64,000 nt of DNA, taken from assembly GCA_963556495.2 (NCBI GenBank), contig OY747705.1, forward strand, positions 32,791,298 to 32,855,297. Direction: 5' to 3'. The DNA is from Valencia hispanica (lineage: Eukaryota; Chordata; Actinopteri; Cyprinodontiformes; Valenciidae). The notes below the pieces were generated by a model, which worked only from the letters and a program-made list of their open reading frames with translations, was not told the origin of the DNA and searched no databases. Shown piece by piece: positions 43,567 to 55,299 of this stretch. How positions within the stretch are numbered: position 1 is the stretch's first letter; each line of letters opens with the position of its first letter. The position numbers and the translations under genes were made by a program.

Positions 43567-43760
43567 ACACGAGAAGACGTCGATAGCAACACTTCGCTCC
43601 CCTCAGTGTGTGTCTGTCTCCATATCCCTGCTTCACTACTTCTTTTACACGTTTCTTTCCTGTTCTGGCTGCTCCCTGGCTACTCAACGAATATATCACA
43701 TTCTCATTTTGTATAATTTTTTTTTTCCTGGTCTGTTCAATAAAGAAAAAAGACATAATG
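43567..43760 (+). other. psmd1: PSMD1 terminal 3'-UTR exon (predicted)
   Basis: After the stop at 40823 a good donor (cg followed by gtacgt) sits at 40843, only 19 bases on. A strong pyrimidine tract with cctcag at 43561-43566 opens this segment, which ends in a canonical AATAAA. No open frame is present. A junction this close to the stop would not be expected to trigger nonsense-mediated decay. Splicing is inferred from signals only; the alternative is an unspliced UTR with an earlier poly(A) site. Confidence 0.6.
43739..43744 (+). terminator. Poly(A) signal, PSMD1
   Basis: AATAAA in the context ttcaataaagaaaa, 172 bases into the predicted terminal exon. Cleavage would be expected about 10-25 bases further on. 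Confidence 0.6.
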
Positions 43761-43974
43761 AAGACTGAAGAGAGTGTGTGTTTATTTCACCATCTGTGCA
43801 CTGAGGGAGGTTCTCTCATATATTTGATCTGGTTTACTTTTTCAGCTGCAACAACGTTGACTCAGCAGTCCCTTGTAGAGACGTTAGCGCTGAGTAGTGG
43901 GCCTTATAACCTAATCCTCACATATTTGTCCAACTAAAATGTATAAGGAAGAGCTTTTAATGGTGTTTGTGTGT

Positions 43975-44870
43975 ACAGTGTGTGCAAATCTACTCACACC
44001 CCTCTAATTTTTTCACATTGCAGCTACAAAACTCAATATACTTAAGAGCAACTCACCCCCAAATCAACTTTCTTTTTTGCTGATAAACTGTCTAATAGTG
44101 CTGTCTACATATGTGGTCATTATTTTTGGTATTTTAGTGCATCTTTATACAAGAAAATATACATTGTCTGCCTATACAGACATAAAACTATACATAAAAC
44201 TGCCAGTGTGGCGCCCTCTTCAGGTTAAAACTATACTGCACTTGAATTTGAATAGGGCATTGCTATTCGCTCTGCAGTGAGGGTTGATGTCAGCCATTCT
44301 GCCGCTGTGGGATATTCAACAAGCGGAGTCTCCGCTCACGCCTCCTCTACAGAGCCTCCCTTCCTTTCCTCTGGTGAAGGAGGTGGAGAGAAATCCTCCA
44401 CCTCAAAACATCGCTCTGAGGCAAATCTTTCCTGTCTGTGTCACTGCAGCCGCGCTGCTGCCAACATGTCAATCCGCCTGGCAACTCGTCCTTTTGTCGC
44501 ATTTTTCAAACAGGAAATGGGGGAGGAGTAAGACTGAGCTGCGAGTGAGTCTGTGAGTTGCTCTTTAAAGTTTTTTGTGATGGACTAACACAAAGTAGCT
44601 CATGGTTGGGGGATTCTCCAAAAATCATGTATTTCAACATTGCAAACATAAAAAATCTTAAAGATTCTTGCAGGTATAAAACTTTCTTTTAACTTAAAAA
44701 ACAAAGAATGTTAATCTAGAAGCACTTACAAACACATTTTTTAAAGATATGTACAATACATAAAAATCACAGCCTAAAAGTATTTACACCATTCAAAAAG
44801 AAAATACATTTTTAAAAGCAATCAGTCAAGAACATTTAATTGGAAATCTAAAACATTTAATTTTTAAATG
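43975..44870 (+). mobile_element. Tc1-like 5' end, interrupted by TTAA copy B
   Basis: The left part is gtgtgcaaatctactcacacccctctaat. After the insertion, gtgatggactaacacaaagtagctc continues the leader of the same Tc1 family. No transposase is left. Right limit uncertain. Confidence 0.55.
44046..44564. mobile_element. TTAA-target element, copy B
   Basis: TTAA at 44042-44045 and 44565-44568. Left gagcaactcaccccc pairs with right gagttgctct. It shares with copy C the run ctgtctaatag, ggtcattatttttggtatttt, tgcacttgaatttgaat, gtcactgcagc, caacatgtcaat and gcatttttcaaac. At 519 bases with no coding region it is the shortest of the three copies. Confidence 0.75.
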
Positions 44871-44879
44871 AATGGTTTT

Positions 44880-45085
44880 TACTTATTTTTCTAGCAGTCG
44901 TAAGGTCAAAGTTTGGGGTAGACCTTGGACAGGTCACCAGTCTGTCACAGAGACTTTAAGGACAAACACACACCTAAGACGACATTTTGTGGGAGGAAGA
45001 TGGAATACCCTGGGAGAATATGCAAACTCTATGCAGAAAGACCCCAGGCTGGGATTTGAACCCAAGACCTTCTGGCTGTAAGTGC
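44880..45085 (-). mobile_element. tRNA-derived SINE, 5' part
   Basis: Read on the - strand: a B-box-like gggttcaaatccc, then ctttctgcatagagtttgca, ttctcccagggta and cttcctcccac. These are the blocks of a SINE very common in teleosts, whose second half is seen at 60780-60950. Promoter box A was not located with confidence. Confidence 0.65.
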
Positions 45086-45479
45086 AGCTTGTCATCACTG
45101 CAACCAATTCACTATTTTACACTAATGACGCTTCATTGAATTAGGTTTTTTTTGCCACAGATTAACCTGACAGTATTCTGTTGATTGCCTGCGTCTTTTG
45201 TTATTTTGTTAATTAATCTATATAGTTTGAAATGGTTAATCCTTTGTGTTCAAAATGCAATACAGATGACTACTGTATTCCTAACCTAAATGTCAATATT
45301 TTGATTCTAACGGGTCAAATTTGACCTACTTAAGATAGAGACCAGTCACTTGTGCATCTAAAGATTAATTAATGTAACACTACATTAATATCTGTTGCAG
45401 TAATGATACATGGATAATACAAGTGAAGTTAATTTACCTTAGGAATTGGATTGTTCTAATTATGTAAGTTTTAAATGTA

Positions 45480-45640
45480 AGTCTGGTTCCTTTAGCAAAG
45501 CCTCCGAGGTCCATAGTGTGTCTGAATCAGAGACGGAACATACACAGCGTTGAAACTGTGAAGTACTTCCACCATATCTCACAGTGGGGATGGTGTGTTT
45601 AATCAGATGTCTATTGTTAGTTTTCTGCTACACGTACAGT
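45480..45640 (-). mobile_element. Tc1-like relic
   Basis: Contains accatatctcacagtggggatggtgtgtt, the reverse of the HHGGDG-type block of the Tc1 family also seen at 53545. Very short, no ends. Confidence 0.5.
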
Positions 45641-46237
45641 GGACCCCCGCCTGCAGGGAGCCAGAGTCTCCTCCCCTTCCAGTCGGCCTATGGGTCCCCT
45701 GATGTGGGGGTTAAATGAAAGTCAATGGAGCAGTACGTTTCTGGTCTGCTTTACCGTACTGTTACGCCCTGAATCAAACTTAAGCTGTACCTCAATTTAA
45801 ATAACTAATGATATGCGTTTCAACTGTTTATCATGTGAGTTGTGATTTATTTGCTTTTTAAAAATTCGTAACTAAAAGAACTACAAATCAGAAGTCGCAT
45901 ATATGACGTCATTCAACAGCTAGCACTTGAAATACTCTTGTAGAGCTTTTCCCACATGCTGGCTCTCACTCGACCAATTATTTCTCCCTCAGCATAGCTG
46001 CCAATTTCCACATGGCTAGATTTTTAATGGTTTTCTCCACATTTAATGCTCCTTCCTTTGTCCTGGAAGAAGGATGCGAAGCTCGCTAGACCAGTTTTCT
46101 TCAGCTTGTTTGGTGACGTAAATTGTTTAAAAGGATCAGTTGTAGTCCACTATGTGTTTTTACACAAAACCTAAAGTAACTTTTGCCGCCTGTCGAAAAT
46201 TAGCATCAAAATGTCTTTAAAATTCATGGACATCATA

Positions 46238-47835
46238 CAGGTCCTTCTCAAAAAATTAGCATATTGTGAAAGTTCATTCTTTTCCATAATGTAATGAAAA
46301 AAATTAAACTTTCATATACTTAAGATTAATTGCACACCAACTGAAATATTTCAGGTCTTTTATGGTTTTAAAACTGATGATTTTGGCATACAGCTCATGA
46401 AAACCCAAAATTCCTATCTCAAGAAATTAGCATATTTCATCCGACCAATAAAAGAAAAAGGGTTTTAATACAAAAAAAGTCAACCTTCAAATAATTATGT
46501 TCAGTTATGCACTCAATACTTGGTTGGGAATCCTTTTGCAGAAATGACTGCTTCAGTGCGGCGTGGCATGGAGGCAATCAGCCTGTGGCACTGCTGAGGT
46601 GTTATGGAGGCCCAGGATGCTTCGATAGCGGCCTTAAGCTCATCCAGAGTGTTGGGTCTTGCGTCTCTCAACTTCCTCTTCACAATATCCCACAGATTCT
46701 CTATGGGGTTCAGGTCAGGAGAGTTGGCAGGCCAATTGAGCACAGTAATACCATGGTCAGTAAACCATTTACCAGTGGTTTTGGCACTGTGAGCAGGTGC
46801 CAGGTCGTGCTGAAAAATGAAATCTTCATCTCCATAAAGCTTTTCAGCAGATGGATGCATGAAGTGCTCCAAAATCTCCTGATAGCTAGCTGCATTGACC
46901 CTGCCCTTGATAAAACACAGTGGACCAACACCAGCAGCTGACATGGTACCCCAGACCATCACTGACTGTGGGTACTTGACACTGGACTTCAGGCATCTTG
47001 GCATTTCCTTCTCCCCAGTCTTCCTCCAGACTCTGGCACCTTGATTTCTGAATGACATGCAAAATTTGCTTTCATCCGAAAAAAGTACTTTGGACCACTG
47101 AGCAACAGTCCAGTGCTGCTTCTCTGTAGCCCAGGTCAGGCGCTTCTGCCGCCGTTTCTGGTTCAAAAGTGGCTTGACCTGGGGAATGCGGTACCTGTAG
47201 CCCATTTCCTGCACACGCCTGTGCACGGTGGCTCTGGATGTTTCTACTCCAGACTCAGTCCACTGCTTCCGCAGGTCCCCCAAGGTCTGGAATCGGTCCT
47301 TCTCCACAATCTTCCTCAGGGTCCGGTCACCTCTTCTCGTTGTGCAGCGTTTTCTGCCACACTTTTTCCTTCCCACTGAGGTGCCTTGATACTGAACTCT
47401 GGGAACAGCCTATTCGTTCAAAAATTTCTTTCTGTGTCTTACCCTCTTGCTTGAGGGTGTCAATGATGGCCTTATGGGCAGCAGTCAGGTCAGCAGTCTT
47501 ACCCATGATTGCGGTTTTGAGTAATGAACCAGGCTGGGAGTTTTTAAAAGCCTCAGGAATCTTTTGCAGGTGTTTAGAGTTAATTAGTTGATGCAGATGA
47601 TTAGGTTAATAGCTCGTTTAGAGAACCTTTTCATGTTATGCTAATTTTTTGAGATAGGAATTTTGGGTTTTCATGAGCTGTATGCCAAAATCATCAGTTT
47701 TAAAACAATAAAAGACCTTAAATATTTCAGTTGGAGTGCAATGAATCTAAAATATATGAAAGTTTAATTTTTATCATTACATTATGGAAAAGAATGAACT
47801 TTATCACAATATGCTAATTAATTGAGAAGGACCTG
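46238..47835 (-). mobile_element. Tc1-like transposon, near complete
   Basis: TA on both sides. Terminal repeats of about 200 bases (caggtccttctcaaaaaatt and its inverse at the right) include a second inner copy of the attagcatat motif on each side. Length 1598. The right and left repeats are highly alike, so the insertion is fairly recent. It splits an older repeat whose halves lie before 46230 and after 47840. Confidence 0.9.
46513..47506 (-). pseudogene. Tc1 transposase with one frameshift
   Basis: Starts at ATG 47506 as MGKTADLTAAHKAIIDTLKQ through GCSQSSVSRHL (first helix-turn-helix), then shifts near 47380 into the frame GRKKCGRKRCTTRR that runs open to FPTKY at 46513. The catalytic triad is complete: Asp in SDESKF, Asp in FQHDLAPAHS, and Glu in NPIENLW, 34 residues after the second Asp. 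Only the single shift between the DNA-binding subdomains breaks it. Confidence 0.88.
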
Positions 47836-48144
47836 TATGTTAGATCCATGGCACATTTTAAACATGCTCAGAAAATAACTTTCATCGCTCCATTGACTTT
47901 ATTTATATTTTCCGACAGTAAAGGACCCATGGAGCTGAAGTAGATGGGCGTGACTTGGGCTCCTTTTGTTGTTCCGTATTTATGGATTTACCTATTGGCA
48001 AAAATACATATGTTTAATGCTACCTGAAACTTTATTGGCTGTCGTTTGTAAAGCAGTCAATCCAGGACTGCCATTTATTTTTCTTTGCGCTGATTGGTTG
48101 CATCCCTAAGAGCGGAGATACAGTGGGGCAAAAAAGTATTTAGC

Positions 48145-48910
48145 AATTCAATTCAATTCAATTCAGTTTATTTATATAGCGCCAGTTCACAACAGATGTC
48201 ATCTCAAGGCACTTAACAAGAAGTCCTTTCAATACATTTATACAAACATTCCAATCAGTTAAAAAGTTTCCTATTTAAGGAATCCCAGCAGATTGCGTCA
48301 GTCATTGGCGTGAGGTTGGGCAGACTTTCCAACCACAGCAATCCTTCAGCAATCCCTCATACTGAGCAAACATGTAGCGACGGTGGAGAGGAAAAACTCC
48401 CCTTTAACAGGAAGAAACCTCCAACAGAACCAGGCTCAGTAGGAGTGGCCATCTGCCACGACCGTCTGGGGTTTTGAGAAGACAGATCAGAAACACAGAA
48501 GGAACAGAAGATCTGATATAAGAGAACTTTCTACGTTACAGAAAGTAAAAAGTTAATAACAGGACACAGTGGATGTTCAGTTACTGGGGGGATCATCCCA
48601 GTCGATGCCCCCCGTCCAACAGGGCATTGCAGCCAAGCAGGATACCAGACCAGGTATATCTTCTATGGAGAGAAAAACACTGAGAGAAAACAAAGTTAAC
48701 AGTCGAAATAACAGAATGTACTGTAATACAACTGGAGAGTAGTAGGAGAAAAGGAAGTAGCAGAGTGAAGAAAAGTGGTCAGTCTGTCCTCCAGCATTCT
48801 AAGCCTATAGCAGCATAACTACAGAGATAGCTCAGGATGACCTAAGCCACTCTAACTATAAGCTTTATCAAAAAGGAAAGTTTCAAGCCTGGCCTTAAAA
48901 GTAAACAGAG
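48145..48910. repeat. Dispersed teleost repeat inside Tc1
   Basis: Opens with tandem aattc units, then gtttatttatatagcgcc, and carries ggaagaaacctccaacagaacc further in. These are blocks of a moderately long repeat widespread in fish. No coding frame, family name uncertain. Confidence 0.6.
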
Positions 48911-49072
48911 TGTCAGCCACCAATAGCGCAAATTGTCCCACTTAAAAAGATGAGAGGTCTGTAATTGTTAACAGCTGTCAGAGACAGAATGTAAAATAAA
49001 TTCCAGGAAATCACATTGTATGATTTTTTTTAAAGAATTTATTTGTATAAATGTGCAGAAAATAAGTATTTA

Positions 49073-49886
49073 TCCCCCGAATCACCTTTTTTTTTCTGAT
49101 AAACTGTATAGATGAATGTCTAATAGTACCGTCTACATGTCTGGTCATTATTTTTGGTATTTTACAACATTTAAGTAAAACTATTAACTTTGTACCAAAC
49201 ACCGTCAGTGTAGTGGCCTGTTCAGGTTAAAACTCTACACTGCACTTGAATTTGAATCGAGCATTGCTACTGGCTCAGTCAATATGGCTGCCGTCAGCCC
49301 TGCCCTGCCGCTGTGGAGTATAAAAGAAGCCGAGTCTCCACCCAGACCTCCTCCACAGATCCTCCCTCCCTTTCCTCTCTTTCCTGGTGAAGGAGGATCA
49401 CGACAAGCATGCGTGTGATTCGCAGCCCTCTGTCTGTGCAGTGTGGCGTGCTCCCTGACAGGTTATTCAGTGCTGGTCTGCTTGTGACAGTCTATGCTTG
49501 TGTGACGTTGGCTTATGGTGCGTCCTGCTGGAGCGAGACGTCGTGCAGTCTGACCCACTGAAATCTTGGCCTGTTCAGTGTGACACCACCCTGGACCTCG
49601 CAGTGTGGCATGAAGCTGTCCTTTGAGACGATCGAAAACGCGTAGTGTGAATCGGGCATCAGGCGAAGTAGTTCTCGTCTCTATTGCTCTCCATCGTTGG
49701 CGCTGTGTGTCTCTGTGTCACTGCAGCAGCGCCAGCTGTTGTCAACATGTCAATCACAGCCCAAATCACGTCCAGCCCTCTCCCTCTGGACGTTCGCTGG
49801 TCCACCAGGCAACGCCTCCTTTTGGCGCATTTTTCAAACTGGAAATGTGGGCAAAGTAAGACTCTGGTAAGGTGGAGAGTTGCTGT
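49073..49886. mobile_element. TTAA-target element, copy C
   Basis: The right end, gagagttgctg, is followed by TTAA (49887-49890). The left end keeps the family interior (cccccgaatcacctttt, ctgataaactgtata) but has lost the terminal bases and the left TTAA. It shares interior blocks with copy B and, more distantly, copy A, and has about 300 extra bases relative to copy B. Non-coding. Confidence 0.65.
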
Positions 49887-50379
49887 TTAAGAAGCTCTTC
49901 TATCCTCCACTTGTTTACCTGTAATAATGCCACTAGTTTGAATTCATCTATATTAAAGACACCTGTCCACACCTACTGGAAAACAAGCAGATCCCTTGTT
50001 TTTTAGTTGTTGTTTTCCCCTTCCACTGAATTTTAATTCCAATGCTGGAGAGAGAAAAAAACATCCCCATTCCACTCGGTCACGTTGGGCGCCGTTATGT
50101 TGTGGGAAAAAATGTCTTCTTGCCTTCATAGGAATGAGGCTGGAGTCTGCATCTGGGTTTTTCATATTTTTTTACGGCTATTCTTGTACATGAGCCTGTC
50201 TGGGCCAACGGTCGAACTTTCTCGCATCCAGATCATGTCTGCCCTCTTTACAAGCAGCTTCTGCCTTCAGTGCCCTGATGTTATGTTTTCATTGCAAGTT
50301 TAACCAATCAGCAGTTAGATCAGAGTGGATGAAAGATCTCTTCCCTGACTCTAATAATTATCCCATATTCCCCAGATGC

Positions 50380-50790
50380 CTTTAATGATTTCTTAATTAA
50401 TAATTGACATAACCTTGAGATATTTCTGTAACACCTGTCTGCTGTGCTCCATGTTCTTCATGATGCTGTTTGTTCCCTTTAGCTCTCCAACCAACCTCTG
50501 AAGCCTTCACAGAACAGCTGATTTTAGACAGAAATTAAATTGCACATGAAGACACAATTTACTAATAATCTGACATCTGTAGACGGTTTAGAAGTGATGG
50601 ATTTTATTTAGGCTCATCAGTGTAACAGGGATTGAATACAAATGCACACCACAGTTGCTATTGATAACTGCATGCAATTTTGAAAGAAAATTCTTTCCAT
50701 TTTTGCTATGTCCTACTTTGCAGTGATATGCCTTAAAAACCCAGTAAAAACATGAAAATGCTCAGCAGGTGTGAAACCTCTTGAAAGAGG
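50380..50790 (-). mobile_element. Tc1-like 5' leader relic
   Basis: Reverse-strand blocks include tcatgatgctgtttgttccc, cacagaacagctg and gaatacaaatgcacaccaca, landmarks of the Tc1 family seen at 53545-54382. It is truncated before the terminal repeat. Confidence 0.55.
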
Positions 50791-52150
50791 ATGTAAATGT
50801 CCAGTTAACTGTTGAACAAGGCTACTTTAATAGTGGTTTAGAATAAGACCTGGCTCTTTTTGCACAATAACATAAGCTGGTTTAAATCAATACATTTTTA
50901 GGCTATGATCTAATACTTTCATGGTTTTATTTTCATATATTTTCTATGTAAAACCCATTAAGGGCTGAATCTTGTAAATAACTCAAACTTAAAGAAACGT
51001 ATATTCCTTTTCTTGTCATGAACATATTTGCTAAAAAAAAAAATCACTCAGCAATAAAATGTTCAGTTCAAACCATCCATCTTGTAAAAATTACTCCATT
51101 GCAGAGGAATCTATTTTATTTCATTGTGGGATCAAGTTTATCATCTCCTAGGGGCCGGTTTCCACAGCACTGGGTATGGTCATATTTGGTTAAACAAAGC
51201 TTCCTGAGCAAAAGTGGTTTGGAAATGTTGTAGGAAACAATGACACCGGCAGTTGTTTGCTTCGTCACATTTTGGACAGCCACTCGTTTGAGTTTCAGTC
51301 TGTAGGAAGAAAAAACATCTAAATTGAGCAGCCTTCAGATGTGATTTGCTGCTTGTCGGCTCTCATCGTGGAACAAACCCATGTGAGTTTCTGGTCATAT
51401 TTAGGTCTAATCAATTCCTCCTCTGCACATTCCTGCACACTCTTGTCACGGCAGGCGGTTTAACAAGCTTCGGCGTTTCCGGATCTCCTGTAACTCCCTG
51501 TCCAGGAACAAAGTCCTGATGCAGAACACAGCGAGCTGCTTGGAGCTCTAAGTTTGAACTTCTATCTCAAATCTATCATCCCTGCCACCATGCTCCCAGC
51601 GCATCCTAAACATAGAGTTCACAGCTTCCTACTGCAGGGCCACATTCCTGGAGGTGTTGACATCCAAATGGGAGGAAATCTTTAGTCATGCCTAAAACCC
51701 CTTTCCCCCTCTTTCCATCCAAGATGAGCCGATGTCTGCCCTCACCTTCATTTCCAGTACATCTCCATATATCACTGCTGGGATTAGCTGCAGATATGTG
51801 GAACATCTGCGTCTGTTCAAAGCCACGCTTCATACTTCTCATACTTTCTCTGTGATGATGTGGACCACCTCCTCTTCATCATCATCTCACAGTTTCTCCA
51901 CCTGACGAGCTCACAGCCTGCAGGAATCAACTAAGAATCTGAAAAGTCTCCGGCTGTTTCAAGGTGGTTCATAACAGAAGGTGAAGCATGATCATACATG
52001 CTGTATTCGATGCTTGGATGTCTAGCCGTTGTCACAGTTTAAGGTTACGTTACATCAGTCGGGACAAAGAAGAAACCTTCAAAATATTTAGATTAAAACA
52101 ACAAATTGAACTTTAGAATGCAGGAAAAAAGATGAAATATTCCATTTAAA
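50790..52150. other. Downstream of PSMD1, nothing recognised
   Basis: No coding exon or repeat could be supported. The human neighbour ARMC9 was looked for and not seen. Confidence 0.4.
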
Positions 52151-52320
52151 TTCAAAAATACTTTATTTATCCCAAGGGGAAATTACATGTTGTCATAACT
52201 CATATCAACCAAAGATCTTCCGAGTTGTTGTGGATGGTGATGCTGTGGGCAGGAAGGATCTCCAGTAACAGTCAGTCTTGCTATGAATCTGTAGAAGCCT
52301 CTGACTAAAGACACTGTTAA
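52150..52320. repeat. Dispersed repeat, copy 2 (LINE-tail-like)
   Basis: Starts aatactttatttatcccaag and includes gatctccagtaacagtcagtcttg. Partner of 33090-33260. Confidence 0.5.
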
Positions 52321-52614
52321 CAGTCAGTGGTGTAGTCCACATAATATATACGCCGTATACCCACTAGAAAAGGTTCCATACAACCACTGAAAATGTGCAA
52401 AGATGCATATCAGCATGTTTTTGTGACATAACTTTGACTTTTCGTCAGTGGCAGAGCCAGAACGTGGCTCATGGGAAGGCCTGGGAAAATCTGGATGGGC
52501 CTCAATTTAAAGCTCATATAAGATGTGCGTGTGTGCGTAAAAGTTACATGATATAAAAAAATCTTTCGGGCCAGATTTAAGTTGTCTTATGGTACGAAGA
52601 ATATCTATAGCCTA

Positions 52615-52683
52615 CCTTTGTAAAAGGCAGCACATTTATGAACGAAAGGTTTTTGTTCATAAATTCGCCGCCTTTTACAAAGG
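52615..52683. repeat. Strong hairpin, 29-base arms
   Basis: Left arm 52615-52643 and right arm 52655-52683 pair at 26 of 29 positions around an 11-base loop; both carry the cctttgtaaaaggc and atttatgaac blocks. It lies in a region beginning cagtggtgtagtccac that looks repeat-derived. Could be the core of a MITE or a foldback; no RNA gene is claimed. Confidence 0.75.
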
Positions 52684-53544
52684 AGCTTCAGTCAAGTGTG
52701 ACTTTTTTGTAGTTGGGAATTCCGACTTCCAAGTGGGAAAAGTCAACTGGAACGCCCTCCGAAGTCCGTTTTCCCACTCGGAAAGTCTGAGATTTTTTTT
52801 CCGTTCCGACTTTGACTTTCAATATGGCCGCTCTTCAAATCAACTATAGTAGCTGTGGTGGAAACACGTCTATTTTACAAGACACGCTTGTAAGATTAAA
52901 TCTAAAATCCATCTTGCATGTAGCGTCTGCAACTCTAAACTTAGCAAAATAAAAGTGGTGTTTAGATATAGAGTACAGTAAAATAAACCTGACATCTGCA
53001 AGGGCGCAGTTAAGTTGTAATTTGTTGGTGCTGTTACCACTGCTGCTTCGAGGGACACTACGGCTAATGCTAGCATTTTGGAATGGAAGACAGAGCCTGA
53101 ATACAGAGGAGGCCAGAGCAGCTTTACATTATAAAGGTATCATTATACCTGGTAAGTGATTTATAAAGCGGGAATTGCGTGCAGCTGTGCTTTCTCAAAG
53201 TTTGATAAATCTCAAAATGTATTTGCGTAAGTAGACTTTTTTTTGTATTGCTGAGCTGAGGTACGGTTTTATTAAGTATTCTGCGCAGAGTTTTATAAAT
53301 GAGGCCCTTGTTCATTCTGCACAGTAATATAACTTTTGGCAGTGGCTGCATATTGAAATTCCCTCAATAATTTTTTTTAACTAGGAGTTTTGGTTCTCTT
53401 GTCCTTTTTATTGTTTCCACTAAATATGGTGTTTGTCACATTAGCACTATTTTAGTGCAACAAAAAATAGCGCATGATTGTAATGTGAAATATCAATGTT
53501 TCTCAATGTTCTTTTGTTTGTTTTTTTACAAATAAAAATCTGAT

Positions 53545-54382
53545 TGGCTTTAATGCTTTTTTATTCAGCCCTCCTGAGCCTGAACCTTTTTTACTGCAAT
53601 TACAGCTTCCAGTCTTCAGGAATATGTCTCTAGCAGCTTTGCACATGTAGAGACTGAAATGTTGAGGACGTTCTTCCTTCCCAGGTAGCCCAAACGGGAT
53701 GTTAAAATTAATACTAGAAGTTCTGTTGCATTTTGGACTGCGTTTTGGCTGAGAAACATTGTGTGGTGCTCAAATGTCCTGAGGCAGCGAATGCAGTGTC
53801 TGGGAAGCTCCAGGGATTGATTTGGTTGGGGAGCTTGACCTGTGGATGCGATGGGTGGAAACGCCAGGACAGAGACTTTAGAGGACATGTAGAGGTTTAG
53901 GTGAAAACCACTTCAGATAAACCAGGATAAGTTAAAACCTCACACAGGGCTAGGTGTAGATGGAGCTGTTGGGGCAAAGTCTGATACCATAGAAATCAGG
54001 GTAAGCTAACCGTACCACTTTCTTCTCTCGCTGCTTCTGTTAGCTCATAACACTCAGACTGGATAGATGGAGTCTGTTAAATCCTTCACACATAAATACA
54101 CTTTGAAATGAACTATGCCCCTGTAGCTCTGACTGAATGTTTAGGGTTCCTGCTGGAAGGTGAACTTCCACTTTAGTCTCAAGTTCTTTTCGTCCTTCTT
54201 TCCATCAAATCTTACCAGCTTTCTCCTTCCCTGTTGAAGAAAAGCACAATGCTGCCACCACCATGATTACATTTCAAACATTTTGTTGGTCTATCACATA
54301 ACATCCCAATTGAAAAAACTGAAGTTTATGGTTGGAACGTGAAAAAGCTCAAGGGGTATAAACCGTTTTTTGTAGAGCACTG
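53545..54382 (-). mobile_element. Tc1-like element, internally deleted
   Basis: Blocks in order: actgcaattacagcttccag, gggttcctgctggaaggtgaac, atgctgccaccaccatgat, ttggtctatcacataacatcc, and an end caaggggtataaaccg. This is the 3' coding region plus the opposite terminus of a common Tc1 family, with the middle lost. Confidence 0.65.
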
Positions 54383-55299
54383 CTTAGGAAACAGACCTGT
54401 GTGTGGCTCTTCCTCTCATAAAACCACATTATAACTTGTGGTTTAAAAGAAAAAACGTTTTCACCCCTGATGCCTCTAATAAGAGCTACAAATCTCCTTT
54501 CAAGGAAAAAGTGATGCCGTTTAGAGGAGTTAATATCTGTCAACGAAGTGGTGTATGCAGCTGGGAGACGGAGCATGTAGTCAGCGTCTGTGGATGCAGC
54601 GATGGTGGTGATTGAGCCGATGAAAGGGAGCGGGGTCAGCAGCTCGGTTACAGCAAACAACTGGACCCACCGGAGAACTCGACCTGCTTCCACCAGGTCA
54701 AGGTCTCGCAGACTTCCTGGCAGTACTCTGGGGCCAGCGAGTGATGTGTCGGTGGTCCATGATGAAGTTCTGGATGTTCTTGGTGGTCACATAAAAAAAT
54801 AAATAAAAAAAAGATATGGATTTTGGCTTTATCCAAGACAGCAGCTCATACTTTCCTCCAATCTCAGACGAAGATAAAAAAAGAACAACAAAGCAGATTG
54901 AATAGATAAAATGCACTCTGGCTGTGTTTTCTTCTTTTTTTTTTTTGTCCCTATTGCTTCTTATGGGGAATTGTTTTGAACTATCCTACAAAACTGAGCT
55001 TTATTATTATTATAATTATAACTTGATGAAATCTAAGCAGTTTATTAATTTGACAAATTAGATTTAGATTGATCTGATTTCCCTCATAGCATCCACACAG
55101 AAGATAGCATTCAGTGGATTCGGTACTCCTGATCCCAGTTACAGGTGTCAAAACAAGGCATCTTCAGTACATTGCAGAAATCTGTTTAAACCTTTTCTTG
55201 CATGGTTTAAACCAGGAAGACTGAGTCCAGCTGTTCCCAGTCAGCACCTGATGTCCTGCCAGTCCTGGTTTCTCTGAAGGACAAAGAATGTACAGACGT

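Larger units (their letters stand above)
48122..49965 (+). mobile_element. Tc1-like element, interrupted twice
   Basis: The left end cagtggggcaaaaaagtattt (48122) is cut at about 48145. It resumes at 48910 (gtcagccaccaat, cccacttaaaaagatgagag) to about 49072, and again from 49887 (ctatcctccacttgtttacc, aaagacacctgtccac). Two later insertions separate these parts: a 0.77-kb repeat and TTAA copy C. The order of the three parts matches one fish Tc1 family. No transposase remains. Confidence 0.75.
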
